Below are positions 41,140-50,077 of a DNA stretch of 64,000 nt, piece by piece. This DNA is from Roseomonas gilardii (GTDB lineage: Bacteria > Pseudomonadota > Alphaproteobacteria > Acetobacterales > Acetobacteraceae). The stretch spans positions 609,001 through 673,000 of the forward strand of contig NZ_CP015583.1 in assembly GCF_001941945.1 (NCBI RefSeq), read 5' to 3'. A program made the translations under genes and the position numbers. The notes under the pieces were generated by a model. That model was not told the DNA's origin. It worked only from the letters and a program-made list of their open reading frames with translations, and did not search any database. Each line of letters begins with the position of its first letter. The stretch's first letter is position 1.

Positions 41140-43109
41140 TCAGGCCCCCCGCGCCGCCGCGTGATGCGGGTCGTGGTCGAATTCCGGCACCAGCCGCGAA
41201 AGCTGCGCCAGGGCGAGCTTGGGCTGGCCGGCGCGGCAGGCGGAGGCGATCTCGTCGATCGCCCGGCCCACCAGCGCCGGGTCGGCGGTGCGCGGCGTGG
41301 CCACGAGCAGGCCGGGGAAGCGCGTCGGATTCGGCGGCTCCTGCCCGTGGAACAGTTCCTCGTAGAGCTTCTCGCCGGGGCGCAGGCCGGTGAAGCGGAT
41401 CTCCACATCCTCCTCCGGGCGCAGGCCGGCGAGGCGGATCATGCGGCGGGCGAGGTCCACGATCTTCACCGGATCGCCCATGTCGAGCACGAAGATCCCC
41501 CCCTCCCGCAGCTCCGGCGGCTGGTCGGCGCGGTCCTCCGCCCCCACCACGCTGGCCTGGAGCACCAGCCCCACGGCCTCCCGCACCGTCATGAAATACC
41601 GGCGCATGTCCGGATGGGTGACGGTCAGCGGCCCGCCGCGCTCCAGCTGGCGCCGGAACAGCGGCACCACCGAGCCGGTGGAGCCCAGCACGTTGCCGAA
41701 GCGCACGGTGACGCAGCGCATGCCGCCGCTCCCGTTCGCCGCGGCCTGGCGCGCCTGCATGTCGAGGCCCTGGCAGTACATCTCCGCCAGCCGCTTGCCC
41801 GCGCCCATCACCGAGGTCGGATTCACCGCCTTGTCGGTGGAGATGAAGACCATCTCCACCGCGCCCGCCGCCCGGGCCGCGTCGGCCACGATGCGGGTGC
41901 CCTGGGCATTGGTCAGCAGCCCCTCGGCCGGGTCGTTCTCCACCATCGGCACGTGCTTCAGCGCGGCGGCGTGGAAGACCAGCTCGGGTCGGGTCTCCTC
42001 CATCAGCCGCCGGATGCGGGTCTCGTCGCGTACATCCGCCAGCACCGCCCGGCGCGGCACGTCGGGGTGCAGCTCGCCCAGTTCCAGGTCGATCGAGTAG
42101 AGCGCGAATTCCCCATGGTCCAGCAGCGTCAGCATGGAGGGGCCGAGCCCCGCCACCTGCCGCGCCAGCTCCCCGCCGATGGTGCCGCCGGCGCCCGTCA
42201 CCAGCACCCGCCGACCCTGCACCAGCCGCGCGATGCCCTCGCGGTCCAGCGGCACCTGGGGACGGTCCAGCAGCTCCTCGATGCCGATCGGGCGCAGCGT
42301 GATGCGGCGCTCCATCCCACTCGGGCGCTGCCGTTCCGGCGCCGTCGGGTCCAGCGCCGTGGGGCGCGGCGCGCGGCGCACCGTCACGCCGTGGCGGTCG
42401 GCCGCGTCCAGCAGCGCCTCCAGGTCCTTGCCCGAGACGTCGCTGCCCACCAGCACCAGCGTGGCCGGCAGGCGGTTCTGCTCCCGCAGCCGCTCCAGCA
42501 CCTCGTCCGCATCGTCCAGCGCGCCCAGGATGGGCACGCCCAGGATGCGCCGCCCGGCCTGCCGCGCCCGCGGGGCCAGGATGCCCAGCACGCGGAAGCC
42601 CGGCATCCGCTGCGCCGAGAGGGCGCGCAGGAAGAGGTCGGCGGCCTCGCCGGAGCCCGCCAGCATCACCGTGCGGGCCGGGGCCTCGCCCGAGGACAGG
42701 GCGCGGGCGCCCCGGTAATGGGTGTGGCGCATCCGCACCGCCATGCGCGCCACGCCCAGCAGGGCGACCAGCGATCCGGCATGGAGGAAGGGGAAGGCGA
42801 TGCTGGGCGGCCCCCAGCCGCGGACCGGACCGGCCAGAAACAGGCCCAGCGAGAAGAGTGCGGCCATGGTCACGGCGGCGGCCAGCACGGCCAGCATGTC
42901 CGGCAGGCCGGAGAATCGCCAGTACTGCCGCGCCAGGCGCAGCGGGACGGCGCCGAGCAGGAAGGCCGCCAGCCCACCCGCCAGGGCAGGGGGCCACCAC
43001 AGGACGGGGGCCAGTCGCCGGGCGCGTCGAGCCACAGGGCGAGCGGCAGGGCCACCGCCGCCAGGGCGAGGTCCACCAGGAAGTTCAGCAGGATGCGTCT
43101 GGGCGCCAT
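41140..43109 (-). CDS. FlaA1/WbpM-like nucleotide-sugar 4,6-dehydratase, probable frameshift
   Basis: Membrane-anchored enzymes of this family remove water from UDP-GlcNAc to give the 4-keto-6-deoxy sugar. The C-terminal SDR domain starts near residue 290 with GRRVLVTGAGGTIGGELARQ and keeps FHAAALKHVPMVE and MGAGKRLAEMY. The N-terminal helices are split: MAPRRILLNFLVDLALAAVA is read from 43109, but the next helix (ALAGGLAAFLLGAVPLRLAR) is in another frame. One missing G in the run at 43006-43010 would join them. Starting at 43113 instead keeps one frame but gives a Pro/Arg-rich nonsense N-terminus. It could be a sequencing error or a real mutation. Confidence 0.85.
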
Positions 43110-43119
43110 CCATCCTCGT

Positions 43120-44325
43120 CTAGCCCCTCCCGGGGAGAGGGGCCAAGCGCCCGTAAAGGCCGGTCAGACGTTCGGCTTCCGCAGCCCAGCCGTAACGCCC
43201 CAGGGCGGCCGCCCGTCCCGCCGCGCCCATCCGGGCCCGCAGGGCGGGGTCGCGCAGCGTTTCCACCGCCGCCGCGATGGCGCGGGGGCAGGCGGTGTTC
43301 ACCAGCAGGCCGCAGCCGCTGTCCCGCACCACGGCGGCGACCTCGGTGGCGAAATCCGGCGCGATCACCGGCAGGCCGGCCAGCATGCAGTCGAACAGCT
43401 TGTGCGGCAAAGCGAGGCGGTGGTTCTCCACCCCAGGCTGGAACAGGACGAGGCCGATATCCGCCCCGGCCAGGGCCTCCAGCGCCGCCGGCTGCGGCAT
43501 CCAGCCCAGCCGCTCCACCCGGTCCTCCAGCAGCAGCAGCCGGGCCAAGGCGAGGAACTCCGCCTCGCTGCCATCGGCGAAGCGGCCGATCAGCCGCAGC
43601 CGCGCCTGCGGCGGGCCGAGCGCCAGGGCCTGCAGCATCTCCTCCGAGCCCCGGCTGCGGGTCAGGCTGCCCAGATGCGCCAGGACCAGCGGGCCGGGGA
43701 CGTGCCGGCGCGGGGCGAGCGGCAGGGGCTCGGCATAGTTGCGCACCGCGACCAGCCGGGGCGCGGCGCGGAAATCCGCGTCCAGCCCGTCCTTGGCCAC
43801 CACCACCGCATCGGCCCGCGCCGCCATGGCGCGGCAGGCCAGGCGGATCGCCGCCCGCGCCAGGGGCGCCAGCGCGGGGCGCAGCAGCCGGGGCAGATGG
43901 TGGTCGAGGCGGGAGGGATAGTGCTCATGGACATCGAGCACCACCCGCGTATCGCGGCCGCGCGCGGCGATCAGCGCGGCCAGCCAGGAATCGGGCTCCG
44001 AGGCATGCAGCACCGCCGCGTCGCAGGCCCGGGCGCGGCGGGCCAGGGCGGGGATGCCGAGCAGCCGCCCCAGCCAGCCCGGGCGGCGGCGATAGGGTGC
44101 CAGGATCACGCCGCGCGACCGGCCCGGGGCGCCGGCGGCCGGCCGGGAGGGGACGGGCTGGGGGCAGAGATGCCACACCTGCCAACCGGCGGCGGCCAGC
44201 GCGGCGCCTTCCTTGCCGACGACGCGCACATCCTCCGGCGGATGGGCGGCGGACAGCATCACCACCAGCGGCGCCTGGGGCCGGCCCGTGCCGGCCCGCA
44301 GCGGGGAAGGGGCGAGGGCATTCAC
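43120..44325 (-). CDS. Glycosyltransferase, GT4-like
   Basis: This 401-residue GT-B glycosyltransferase lies within the EPS operon. The C-terminal nucleotide-binding half carries VLAHLGSLTRSRGSEEML and the acidic motif region ADIGLVLFQPGVENHRLALPHKLFDCMLAGLPVIA. The N-terminal half contains the acceptor-side pattern LSAAHPPEDVRVVGKEGAAL. It overlaps the 2-epimerase stop by 4 bases and ends 10 bases before the dehydratase. The donor and acceptor sugars cannot be assigned. Confidence 0.88.
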   Translation of the reverse strand: MNALAPSPLRAGTGRPQAPLVVMLSAAHPPEDVRVVGKEGAALAAAGWQVWHLCPQPVPSRPAAGAPGRSRGVILAPYRRRPGWLGRLLGIPALARRARACDAAVLHASEPDSWLAALIAARGRDTRVVLDVHEHYPSRLDHHLPRLLRPALAPLARAAIRLACRAMAARADAVVVAKDGLDADFRAAPRLVAVRNYAEPLPLAPRRHVPGPLVLAHLGSLTRSRGSEEMLQALALGPPQARLRLIGRFADGSEAEFLALARLLLLEDRVERLGWMPQPAALEALAGADIGLVLFQPGVENHRLALPHKLFDCMLAGLPVIAPDFATEVAAVVRDSGCGLLVNTACPRAIAAAVETLRDPALRARMGAAGRAAALGRYGWAAEAERLTGLYGRLAPLPGRG

Positions 44326-45548
44326 GCCGCCACCCCCGGAGCCATCCCCAGGGGAGCTTCCAGGGGAGTTCCCAGGCTGGGCAGAGCCTCGCGCAGATGC
44401 GCGGCCATGCGCGCCCCGGCCTGCCCGTCCCAGAGCGGGATCGGCCGCGCGGCGGGCCAGCGGCCGCCGAGGACCTCCTCCACCGCCCGGGGCAGATCAT
44501 CCGGCCGGACCAGACGGTTGGCGCCGGACAGCAGCGTCACCGGCCGCTCGGTGGAAGGGCGCAGGGTCAGGCAGGGCAGGTCCAGCGCCGCCGCTTCCTC
44601 CTGCAACCCGCCGCTGTCGGTGGCGACCAGCCGCGCCCGCGCCATCAGCGACAGGAAGGCGCCGTAGCGCTGCGGCGGCAGGCGCAGGATGCCGGGGGGA
44701 AGCTCCAGCCGCTGCGTGGTCCCGAGGGCAGCCCCCTGCGCGGCTCCCTGGGCGGCCCCGAGCGCGGCGAGGCGGGCCGCCGTGCGCGGGTGCACCGGCC
44801 AGACGAGCGGCAGGCGGCGCGCGGCCTCGCCGGCGGCGCGCAGCAGCGCGGCCAGCGCGGCGGGGCTGTCCACATTGGCCGGGCGGTGCAGGGTCAGCAG
44901 CCCGTAGCCCCCGGGGCGCAGCCCCTCCGGAAGCGCCAGTCGACGGGCGGCGGGCAGGGCGCGGAGGAGGCTGTCCACCATCGCATTGCCCACCGCCCGG
45001 ACCGTCCGGGGGGAATGTCCCTCGGCCAGGAGGCGGGCCGCCGTCTCCTGGTCCGGGGCCCAGAGGAGGTCGCTCACCGCGTCGATGGCGCGGCGGTTGA
45101 TCTCCTCCGGCATGTCGTGATCGCCGCAGCGCAGCCCGGCCTCCAGATGCGCCACCGGGATGCCCAGTTTCCGCGCCGCCAGCGCGGCGGCGAGGGCGCC
45201 GTCCACGTCGCCGGGCACCACCACCAGGGCGGGGCGGCGCGTGTCCCAGAACGCCGCGCAGGCCATCAGGGTGCGGCCGGTCAGCTCGGCATGGCTGCCC
45301 CCGGCGATGCCCAGGGAAACATCCGGCGCCGGCAGGCCGAGATCTGCCAGATGGTCGCCGAACATGGCGGCGTCGTGGTGCTGGCCGGTGTGCAGGATCA
45401 CTGGGCGCGCGCCCACCGGATGCTCCCGCAGGGCATGCCAGAGGGCGGCGATCTTGGGCAGGTTGGGCCGCGCGGCGACCACCAGATGCAGTTCGGGATG
45501 CCGTTCGGACGGCCGGGAATCGGCGGGGGCCGTGGCGGGGCGGGGCAT
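44322..45548 (-). CDS. wecB: UDP-N-acetylglucosamine 2-epimerase
   Basis: The 408-residue enzyme makes UDP-ManNAc-type sugars. Family motifs are VVAARPNLPKIAALWHAL, ILHTGQHHDAAMF, VVPGDVDGALAAALAARK, HLEAGLRCGDHDMPEEINRR and LVATDSGGLQEEAAAL. It may act on UDP-GlcNAc or on a diamino-uronic derivative like WbpI; the gene set favours the latter but does not prove it. An Ala/Gln repeat (GAAQGAAQGAALG) near residue 285 is an unusual insertion. The ATG at 45548 lies 4 bases after the upstream stop. Confidence 0.91.
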   Translation of the reverse strand: MPRPATAPADSRPSERHPELHLVVAARPNLPKIAALWHALREHPVGARPVILHTGQHHDAAMFGDHLADLGLPAPDVSLGIAGGSHAELTGRTLMACAAFWDTRRPALVVVPGDVDGALAAALAARKLGIPVAHLEAGLRCGDHDMPEEINRRAIDAVSDLLWAPDQETAARLLAEGHSPRTVRAVGNAMVDSLLRALPAARRLALPEGLRPGGYGLLTLHRPANVDSPAALAALLRAAGEAARRLPLVWPVHPRTAARLAALGAAQGAAQGAALGTTQRLELPPGILRLPPQRYGAFLSLMARARLVATDSGGLQEEAAALDLPCLTLRPSTERPVTLLSGANRLVRPDDLPRAVEEVLGGRWPAARPIPLWDGQAGARMAAHLREALPSLGTPLEAPLGMAPGVAA

Positions 45549-45552
45549 GGCG

Positions 45553-46812
45553 TCAGGCCGGGGCCAGGGCGGTCCGTGGCAGCGGCCGCGCCGCCGCCTC
45601 CGCCACCGCGCAGAACTGCCGGACCTGCAACCGCCGGTCCCAGCGCCGCCGTGCCTGGGCGCGGGCCGCGGTGCCCATGGCGGCGCGCAGGCCGGGCCGC
45701 GCCGCCAGCCGCGCCAGGGCCTCGGCCAGGGCGCGGGCATCGCCCGGCGGGGTGGCGATGCCGCTCGGCCCCTCTGCGACGATGCGCGCGGCGCGGCCGG
45801 CGAGGTTGGTCACCACCGGCAGCCCGGCGGCCAGCCCGTCCATCAGCTTGTTGGGCGCCGTCCACTCGGCGAATTCCGGCACCGGGGCGAGGCAGTGCAG
45901 CGCCACCTGCGCGCCGGCCAGCAGCGAGGCCAGCCGGGGCTTGGGAAGCGGGTCCAGGAAGCTGACATTCCCCAGCCCCCGCCGCGCCGCCTCGGCCATC
46001 AGCCGGGGCTTCTCGCCCCCCTCGCCGACCAGCAGGATACGGACGCGGTTCTCGCCGGCCAGGCGCAGTTCGGCGGCGGCATCGAGCAGCGCGCCGAGCC
46101 CGTTGGCGCGGCCATGCGCCCCGGCATAGACCGCGAGGCATTCCCAGGGCGCGGCGCAATCGGGGCGCCAGGGGGCGCGGTGCGGGCCGAAGAGGTCGAG
46201 GTCGCAGCCATTGGGCACGACATGCAGCCGCGCGGGATCGGTGCCGCGCGCCCGCGCGGTGTCGGCCATGCCTTCGGTCAGGCCGATCACCGCCGCGGCC
46301 CGGCGGCAGGCGGCACCGGCCAGGGCCTCCATCCCCGTCAGGGCCCAGCCCGGAGCCTCGCCCATGGCACGCGGCAACTCGGGCCAGGGGTCGCGGATCT
46401 CGAAGACGAAGGGCGTGCCGCGCAGGCGGTGCGCGGCCAGCGCCGGGACCGCCACGGTCAGCGGGGTGGAGGAGGCGATCACCAGGTCCCAGGGGCGGGA
46501 CAGCGCCAGGGCCGAGGCCGCGGCGGCATAGCGCCCGAAGGCCAGCAGGCGCTCCCTCCGGCCCTGGGCGTTGCCGCAGCGGATGTCGAACTCCACGAGG
46601 CCGAAGCCCGCCGCGCCGGGCGCGCGCCCCCGCCGCCGTCCCAGGCGGAAGCGTCCCCCCAGCCCGGTCTCGGCGCCGTCGTAGCGGCCGCAGGCCAGCG
46701 TCACGTCATGGCCCCGCGCCGCCAGCCCGGCGGCCATGGCATGGGCGCGCGTGGCGGTGCTGCCGGCCGGGGCGGAATAATGCTGGTGCAGGTAGAGGAC
46801 GCGCAGCGTCAC
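45553..46812 (-). CDS. Glycosyltransferase, GT4, WbuB/PglA-like
   Basis: This 419-residue GT4 enzyme begins RVLYLHQHYSAPAGSTATRA, close to WbuB-type transferases of O-antigen loci. The donor-binding half contains VYAGAHGRANGLGALLDAA and the acidic motif region around APVPEFAEWTAPNKLMDGLAAGLPV. The start is GTG at 46812, overlapping the aminotransferase stop by 4 bases (GTGA). Enzymes of this group often add the second sugar after the PglC-type initiating transferase. Confidence 0.9.
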   Translation of the reverse strand: MTLRVLYLHQHYSAPAGSTATRAHAMAAGLAARGHDVTLACGRYDGAETGLGGRFRLGRRRGRAPGAAGFGLVEFDIRCGNAQGRRERLLAFGRYAAAASALALSRPWDLVIASSTPLTVAVPALAAHRLRGTPFVFEIRDPWPELPRAMGEAPGWALTGMEALAGAACRRAAAVIGLTEGMADTARARGTDPARLHVVPNGCDLDLFGPHRAPWRPDCAAPWECLAVYAGAHGRANGLGALLDAAAELRLAGENRVRILLVGEGGEKPRLMAEAARRGLGNVSFLDPLPKPRLASLLAGAQVALHCLAPVPEFAEWTAPNKLMDGLAAGLPVVTNLAGRAARIVAEGPSGIATPPGDARALAEALARLAARPGLRAAMGTAARAQARRRWDRRLQVRQFCAVAEAAARPLPRTALAPA

Positions 46813-48038
46813 GGCCGCACCCTTCCGCGCGCGAAGCAGCCGTGGATGATGCCGATCACCCGGTCCTGATCCGCCGCGCCCATCGCGCCGGAAGGCAGGC
46901 AGAGCCCCTGCTCGAAGAGCGAGGCGGCGACGCCGCCGCCGGTATGGCTCGCCGCGCGGAAGGCGGGCTGCAGGTGCAGCGGCTTCCAGACCGGGCGGCT
47001 CTCCACCGAGGCCGCTTCCAGCGCCAGGCGGATGGCCTCCCGGTCCGTCCCCGCCTCGGCGGGATCGACCAGGATGGCGGTGAGCCAGCGCGAGGAGCGG
47101 CTCCAGACGGGCTCCGGCATCAGGCGCAGGCCCGGCAGACCCGCCAGCCCGGCGGCATAGCGGGCGAAGACGGCGCGGCGCTGGGCCACCCGCACCTCCA
47201 GGTGCCGGAGCTGCGCCCGGCCGACCGAGGCCAGCAGCGAGGAGAGGCCGTAGGAATAGCCCGTGGTCTCGTGCTGGTAGTGCGGCGAGGGTTCCTTGGC
47301 CTGCGCGGCCAGGTGCCGGGCACGGGCGACCAGCGCCTCGTCGTCCGAGGCCAGGGCACCGCCGCCGCCGCCGGTGACGATCTTGTTGCCGTTGAAGGAA
47401 AAGGCCGCCAGCCGCGCCCCCCGCCCGGCGGAACGCCCGTGCTGCAAGGCCCCCAGCGCCTCGGCGCTGTCGCTGAGCACCGGCACGCCCCAGCGGCCGC
47501 AGATCTCCGCGATCGCGGCGAGGTCGGCGCATTGCCCATAAAGATCCACCGGCACCACCACGCGCGGCAGGCGGCCCTGCCGGGCGGCTCGGGCCAGGGC
47601 CTCCCGCAACAGGCCCGGGTCCAGCGTCCAGCTTTCGGGCGAGACGTCGAGGAAGCCCAGGCGCGCCCCCATCTGCGCCGCCGGGGCCACCGTGGCGACG
47701 AAGGTCAGGGTGCTGGTCCAGACCTCGTCGCCCGGTTCGAGGCCGAGCAGCCGGTAGCCGAGATGCAGCGCCGCCGTGCCGGATGCCAGGGCGGCGACAT
47801 GGCGGAAGCCGGTGCAGGCGGCGATGGCGGCCTCGAAGGCCGGCAAGGCGGGGCCGGCGGGGGCGAGCCAGCCGCTGGCCAGCGTCTCGCGCAGCGCCTG
47901 CTCCTCCTCCCCGCAAAGCTGCGGCGGGGAAAGGTGGATGCGGGCGGCGGGATGGCGGAACGGCCCGGACGGGCTGAGCAGCATGTCGGAGAAGGACAGG
48001 AGCGCTGTCTCCCCGGCGGCGCTCACGTCCATGCCCAT
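46809..48038 (-). CDS. DegT/DnrJ/EryC1/StrS aminotransferase (PglE/LegC-like)
   Basis: The 409-residue PLP-dependent sugar aminotransferase carries the Schiff-base Lys in SFNGNKIVTGGGGG, the form seen in PglE/LegC enzymes. These make UDP-4-amino-4,6-dideoxy sugars from the product of a FlaA1/PglF-type dehydratase, and such a dehydratase is encoded five genes downstream. Other contacts are LASGTAALHLGYRL and VLSDSAEALGA. Start choice is uncertain: Mets at 48089, 48038, 48032 and 47984 are possible. 48038 is used because the AT-rich promoter overlaps 48089. Confidence 0.9.
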   Translation of the reverse strand: MGMDVSAAGETALLSFSDMLLSPSGPFRHPAARIHLSPPQLCGEEEQALRETLASGWLAPAGPALPAFEAAIAACTGFRHVAALASGTAALHLGYRLLGLEPGDEVWTSTLTFVATVAPAAQMGARLGFLDVSPESWTLDPGLLREALARAARQGRLPRVVVPVDLYGQCADLAAIAEICGRWGVPVLSDSAEALGALQHGRSAGRGARLAAFSFNGNKIVTGGGGGALASDDEALVARARHLAAQAKEPSPHYQHETTGYSYGLSSLLASVGRAQLRHLEVRVAQRRAVFARYAAGLAGLPGLRLMPEPVWSRSSRWLTAILVDPAEAGTDREAIRLALEAASVESRPVWKPLHLQPAFRAASHTGGGVAASLFEQGLCLPSGAMGAADQDRVIGIIHGCFARGRVRP

Positions 48039-48115
48039 GCTGCCCTGTCCATGCCGGAGACCCCTCGGCCAGCCGGACGATTCCGGCATTCAGGGTTGTA
48101 AATATATCGTGAACT

Positions 48116-48127
48116 GCAACTTAAGAT
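48116..48127. promoter_or_regulatory. EPS motif site A
   Basis: GCAACTTAAGAT lies in an AT-rich patch (48095-48135) upstream of the PglE-like aminotransferase gene. It resembles sites at 51295 and 53207 in the same locus. Confidence 0.45.
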
Positions 48128-48179
48128 ATGTGTGCCGGGGATAGATTCTTCTTCCTTGGCGGAATGTTGCGGCGTTGCA

Positions 48180-48860
48180 TCAGCGTGGCGCTGCGCCCCT
48201 CGCCTCCGGCGCCGCTGCGGACGGCGCGTCCTGGCCGGCGGGCGTGGTTCCGGTGAAGCCGGGGCTGCTGGCATGGCCGGGCGCGGTGGCGCCCTGCCCG
48301 CGCAGCAGCAGCGCCAGGCTGGCGAGGATGATGGCGATATCCCCCGCCAGCGTAACGCGGGCGACGTAGCGGGCATCCCATTCCAGCCTTTCCTCCCAGG
48401 GCAGGGCATTGCGCCCGCGCGCCGTCACCGGGCCGAGCAGGCCCGGCCTGACGGCGAGGCGGCTGGCCTGCCGCGCCGTGTAGAGCGGGGTATAGGCGGG
48501 CGGCAGCGGGCGGGGGCCGACAAGGCTCATCTCTCCGCGCAGGATGTTCACCAACTGAGGCAGCTCATCCAGCCCGCTGGCGCGCAGGCGGCGCCCGAAG
48601 CCGGTCAGCCGCGCCGAATCGGGCTCGCCCGGCCAGGCGGGGTCGCGCATCGAGCGAAGCTTGAGGATGGTGAAGCCCCGTCCCCGCCAGCCGGCGCGCT
48701 CCTGCCGGAACAGCACCGGGCGGCCGAAGGCCAGGGCGGTGGCGAGCGCGGTGCCGAGCAGCAGCGGCCAGAGCAGCGCCAGCAGCAGCGCCGCGCCCGC
48801 GAGGTCGAGCGCGCGCTTCACGCGGCGGGCATAGAAGCCTTCCACCCCCCGCTCAGGCAC
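48180..48860 (-). CDS. Initiating phosphosugar transferase, PglC/WcaJ C-terminal type
   Basis: This 226-residue monotopic membrane enzyme transfers a sugar phosphate from UDP-sugar to undecaprenyl phosphate and so starts repeat-unit synthesis. One N-terminal hydrophobic hairpin (about residues 17-40) precedes the catalytic domain. The conserved FTILKLRSMR, SGLDELPQLVNILRGEMSLVGPRP (with the Asp-Glu catalytic pair) and RPGLLGPVTARGRN are present. The short length matches PglC rather than full-length WbaP/WcaJ. A 45-residue disordered C-terminal tail is unusual. It overlaps the ligase/polymerase gene by 8 bases. Confidence 0.92.
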   Translation of the reverse strand: MPERGVEGFYARRVKRALDLAGAALLLALLWPLLLGTALATALAFGRPVLFRQERAGWRGRGFTILKLRSMRDPAWPGEPDSARLTGFGRRLRASGLDELPQLVNILRGEMSLVGPRPLPPAYTPLYTARQASRLAVRPGLLGPVTARGRNALPWEERLEWDARYVARVTLAGDIAIILASLALLLRGQGATAPGHASSPGFTGTTPAGQDAPSAAAPEARGAAPR

Positions 48861-50073
48861 GCTGCGCCCGGATGCCCAGCGACAAGGCGAGGCCCAGCGC
48901 GAACCAGACCATGCGGTTGCCCAGATCGGTCGAGACCATGGCGCCGATCGCCACCGGGATCACCAGCGCCACGATCCGCCCCGCCCGCTCCGGCTCCAGG
49001 TCGTCCGGCAAGGCCAGCAGCCGGACCAGCACCAGCGCCGCGCCGCCGCCGAAGGCACCGAGCCAGAGCAGCAGGCCGAGCGGGCCTTCCTCGGCCAGGG
49101 ATTCCAGGGCGTGGTTGTGCGGGTACATGCCGCGCCGCTCGCCATAGCCGGCGGCGACGGTGAAGCCCCCGGCGCCGAGGCCGAGCGGCATCGCCGCCCC
49201 CGCCCAGTCCAGCGCCGCCGACCAGAGCACGGGGCGGGCCGAGGCGGCGATGCCTTCCCCGGTGAAGCGTTCCAGCGTGCGCAGGCCCTGGCTGCGGCCG
49301 GGATCGGCATAGAGCAGGCCCAGGCCGAGCCCCCCGGCCAGGGCCATCGCGCTGATCCAGCCGGCGGCGGCCAGCGGGCGGCGGCCGGTCCAGAGCCGTG
49401 CCGCCGGGGCCAGCGTGACCGCCACCCCCAGCGAAAGCAGCGCCGCCCGTCCGCCCGGCAGCAGCGCGCCGAGCGCGAGGCCCAGCAGCAGCAGCGCCCA
49501 GAAGACCCGCCCGGCCGGACCCGCCTCCACCAGCCGCACCGCCGCCAGCCCGGCGCCGCAGGCCATGGCGAGCCCGGCGAGCTGGTACTGCACCCGCGTC
49601 GCATCCGTGGCCCCGACCAGGCCGCCGAGGACGACATCGCCGGAGGCGAGGCCCCAGGCCACGCCCGCCGCGACGAAGGGGCCGGTCAGCATCGCCGTGG
49701 CCACCAGCCAGCGCCGGGCCGCCGCATCCGCCCCCGTCGCCATGCCCGCCGCGAGCATGGCGGGGCCGAGCAGCACGGCTTCCGGCAGCTTCTGCGCCAG
49801 GATCTCCGCCGAGCTGCTCCAGGTCGCGGCCAGCACCATCCAGAGCCACAGCCCTCCCGAGGCGGCGAGCGGCAGCGCCACCGGGCGCAGCACCGTCCAG
49901 CGGCGCGAGGCCAGGAGCCAAGGGAAGAAGACGGCCAGCGCGCCGGCGGAGAGGATCGTGATGTCCGGCAAAGCGGCGGTCTGCGGCACGGATTTCAGCG
50001 CCCCGGCCAGGAACAGCACCGCCGCCGCCATGCCGGCCAGCGAGCCCGGCGCGGCGGCATCGAATCGCGGCAC
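48853..50073 (-). CDS. O-antigen ligase/polymerase family membrane protein
   Basis: The 406-residue protein has about 10-12 transmembrane helices and belongs to the Wzy/WaaL superfamily. The periplasmic loop with the diagnostic MYPHNHALESLAEEGPLG lies near residue 315. In an EPS locus this is most probably the polymerase joining repeat units. The GTG at 50073 is 4 bases after the Wzz-like stop and has GAGGA upstream; the longer in-frame reading from 50412 overlaps the Wzz gene and is Pro/Arg-rich nonsense. Confidence 0.88.
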   Translation of the reverse strand: MPRFDAAAPGSLAGMAAAVLFLAGALKSVPQTAALPDITILSAGALAVFFPWLLASRRWTVLRPVALPLAASGGLWLWMVLAATWSSSAEILAQKLPEAVLLGPAMLAAGMATGADAAARRWLVATAMLTGPFVAAGVAWGLASGDVVLGGLVGATDATRVQYQLAGLAMACGAGLAAVRLVEAGPAGRVFWALLLLGLALGALLPGGRAALLSLGVAVTLAPAARLWTGRRPLAAAGWISAMALAGGLGLGLLYADPGRSQGLRTLERFTGEGIAASARPVLWSAALDWAGAAMPLGLGAGGFTVAAGYGERRGMYPHNHALESLAEEGPLGLLLWLGAFGGGAALVLVRLLALPDDLEPERAGRIVALVIPVAIGAMVSTDLGNRMVWFALGLALSLGIRAQRA

Positions 50074-50077
50074 CGGC

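Noticed and set aside
37317-41393. Plus-strand open frame of 1358 codons across lysE and the EPS genes
   Set aside because: It spans a terminator, a hairpin array and three genes on the other strand. The sequence is low complexity and has no motif.
41002-44667. Plus-strand open frame of 1221 codons in the EPS locus
   Set aside because: Antisense to four well-supported glycan genes, with composition typical of shadow frames.
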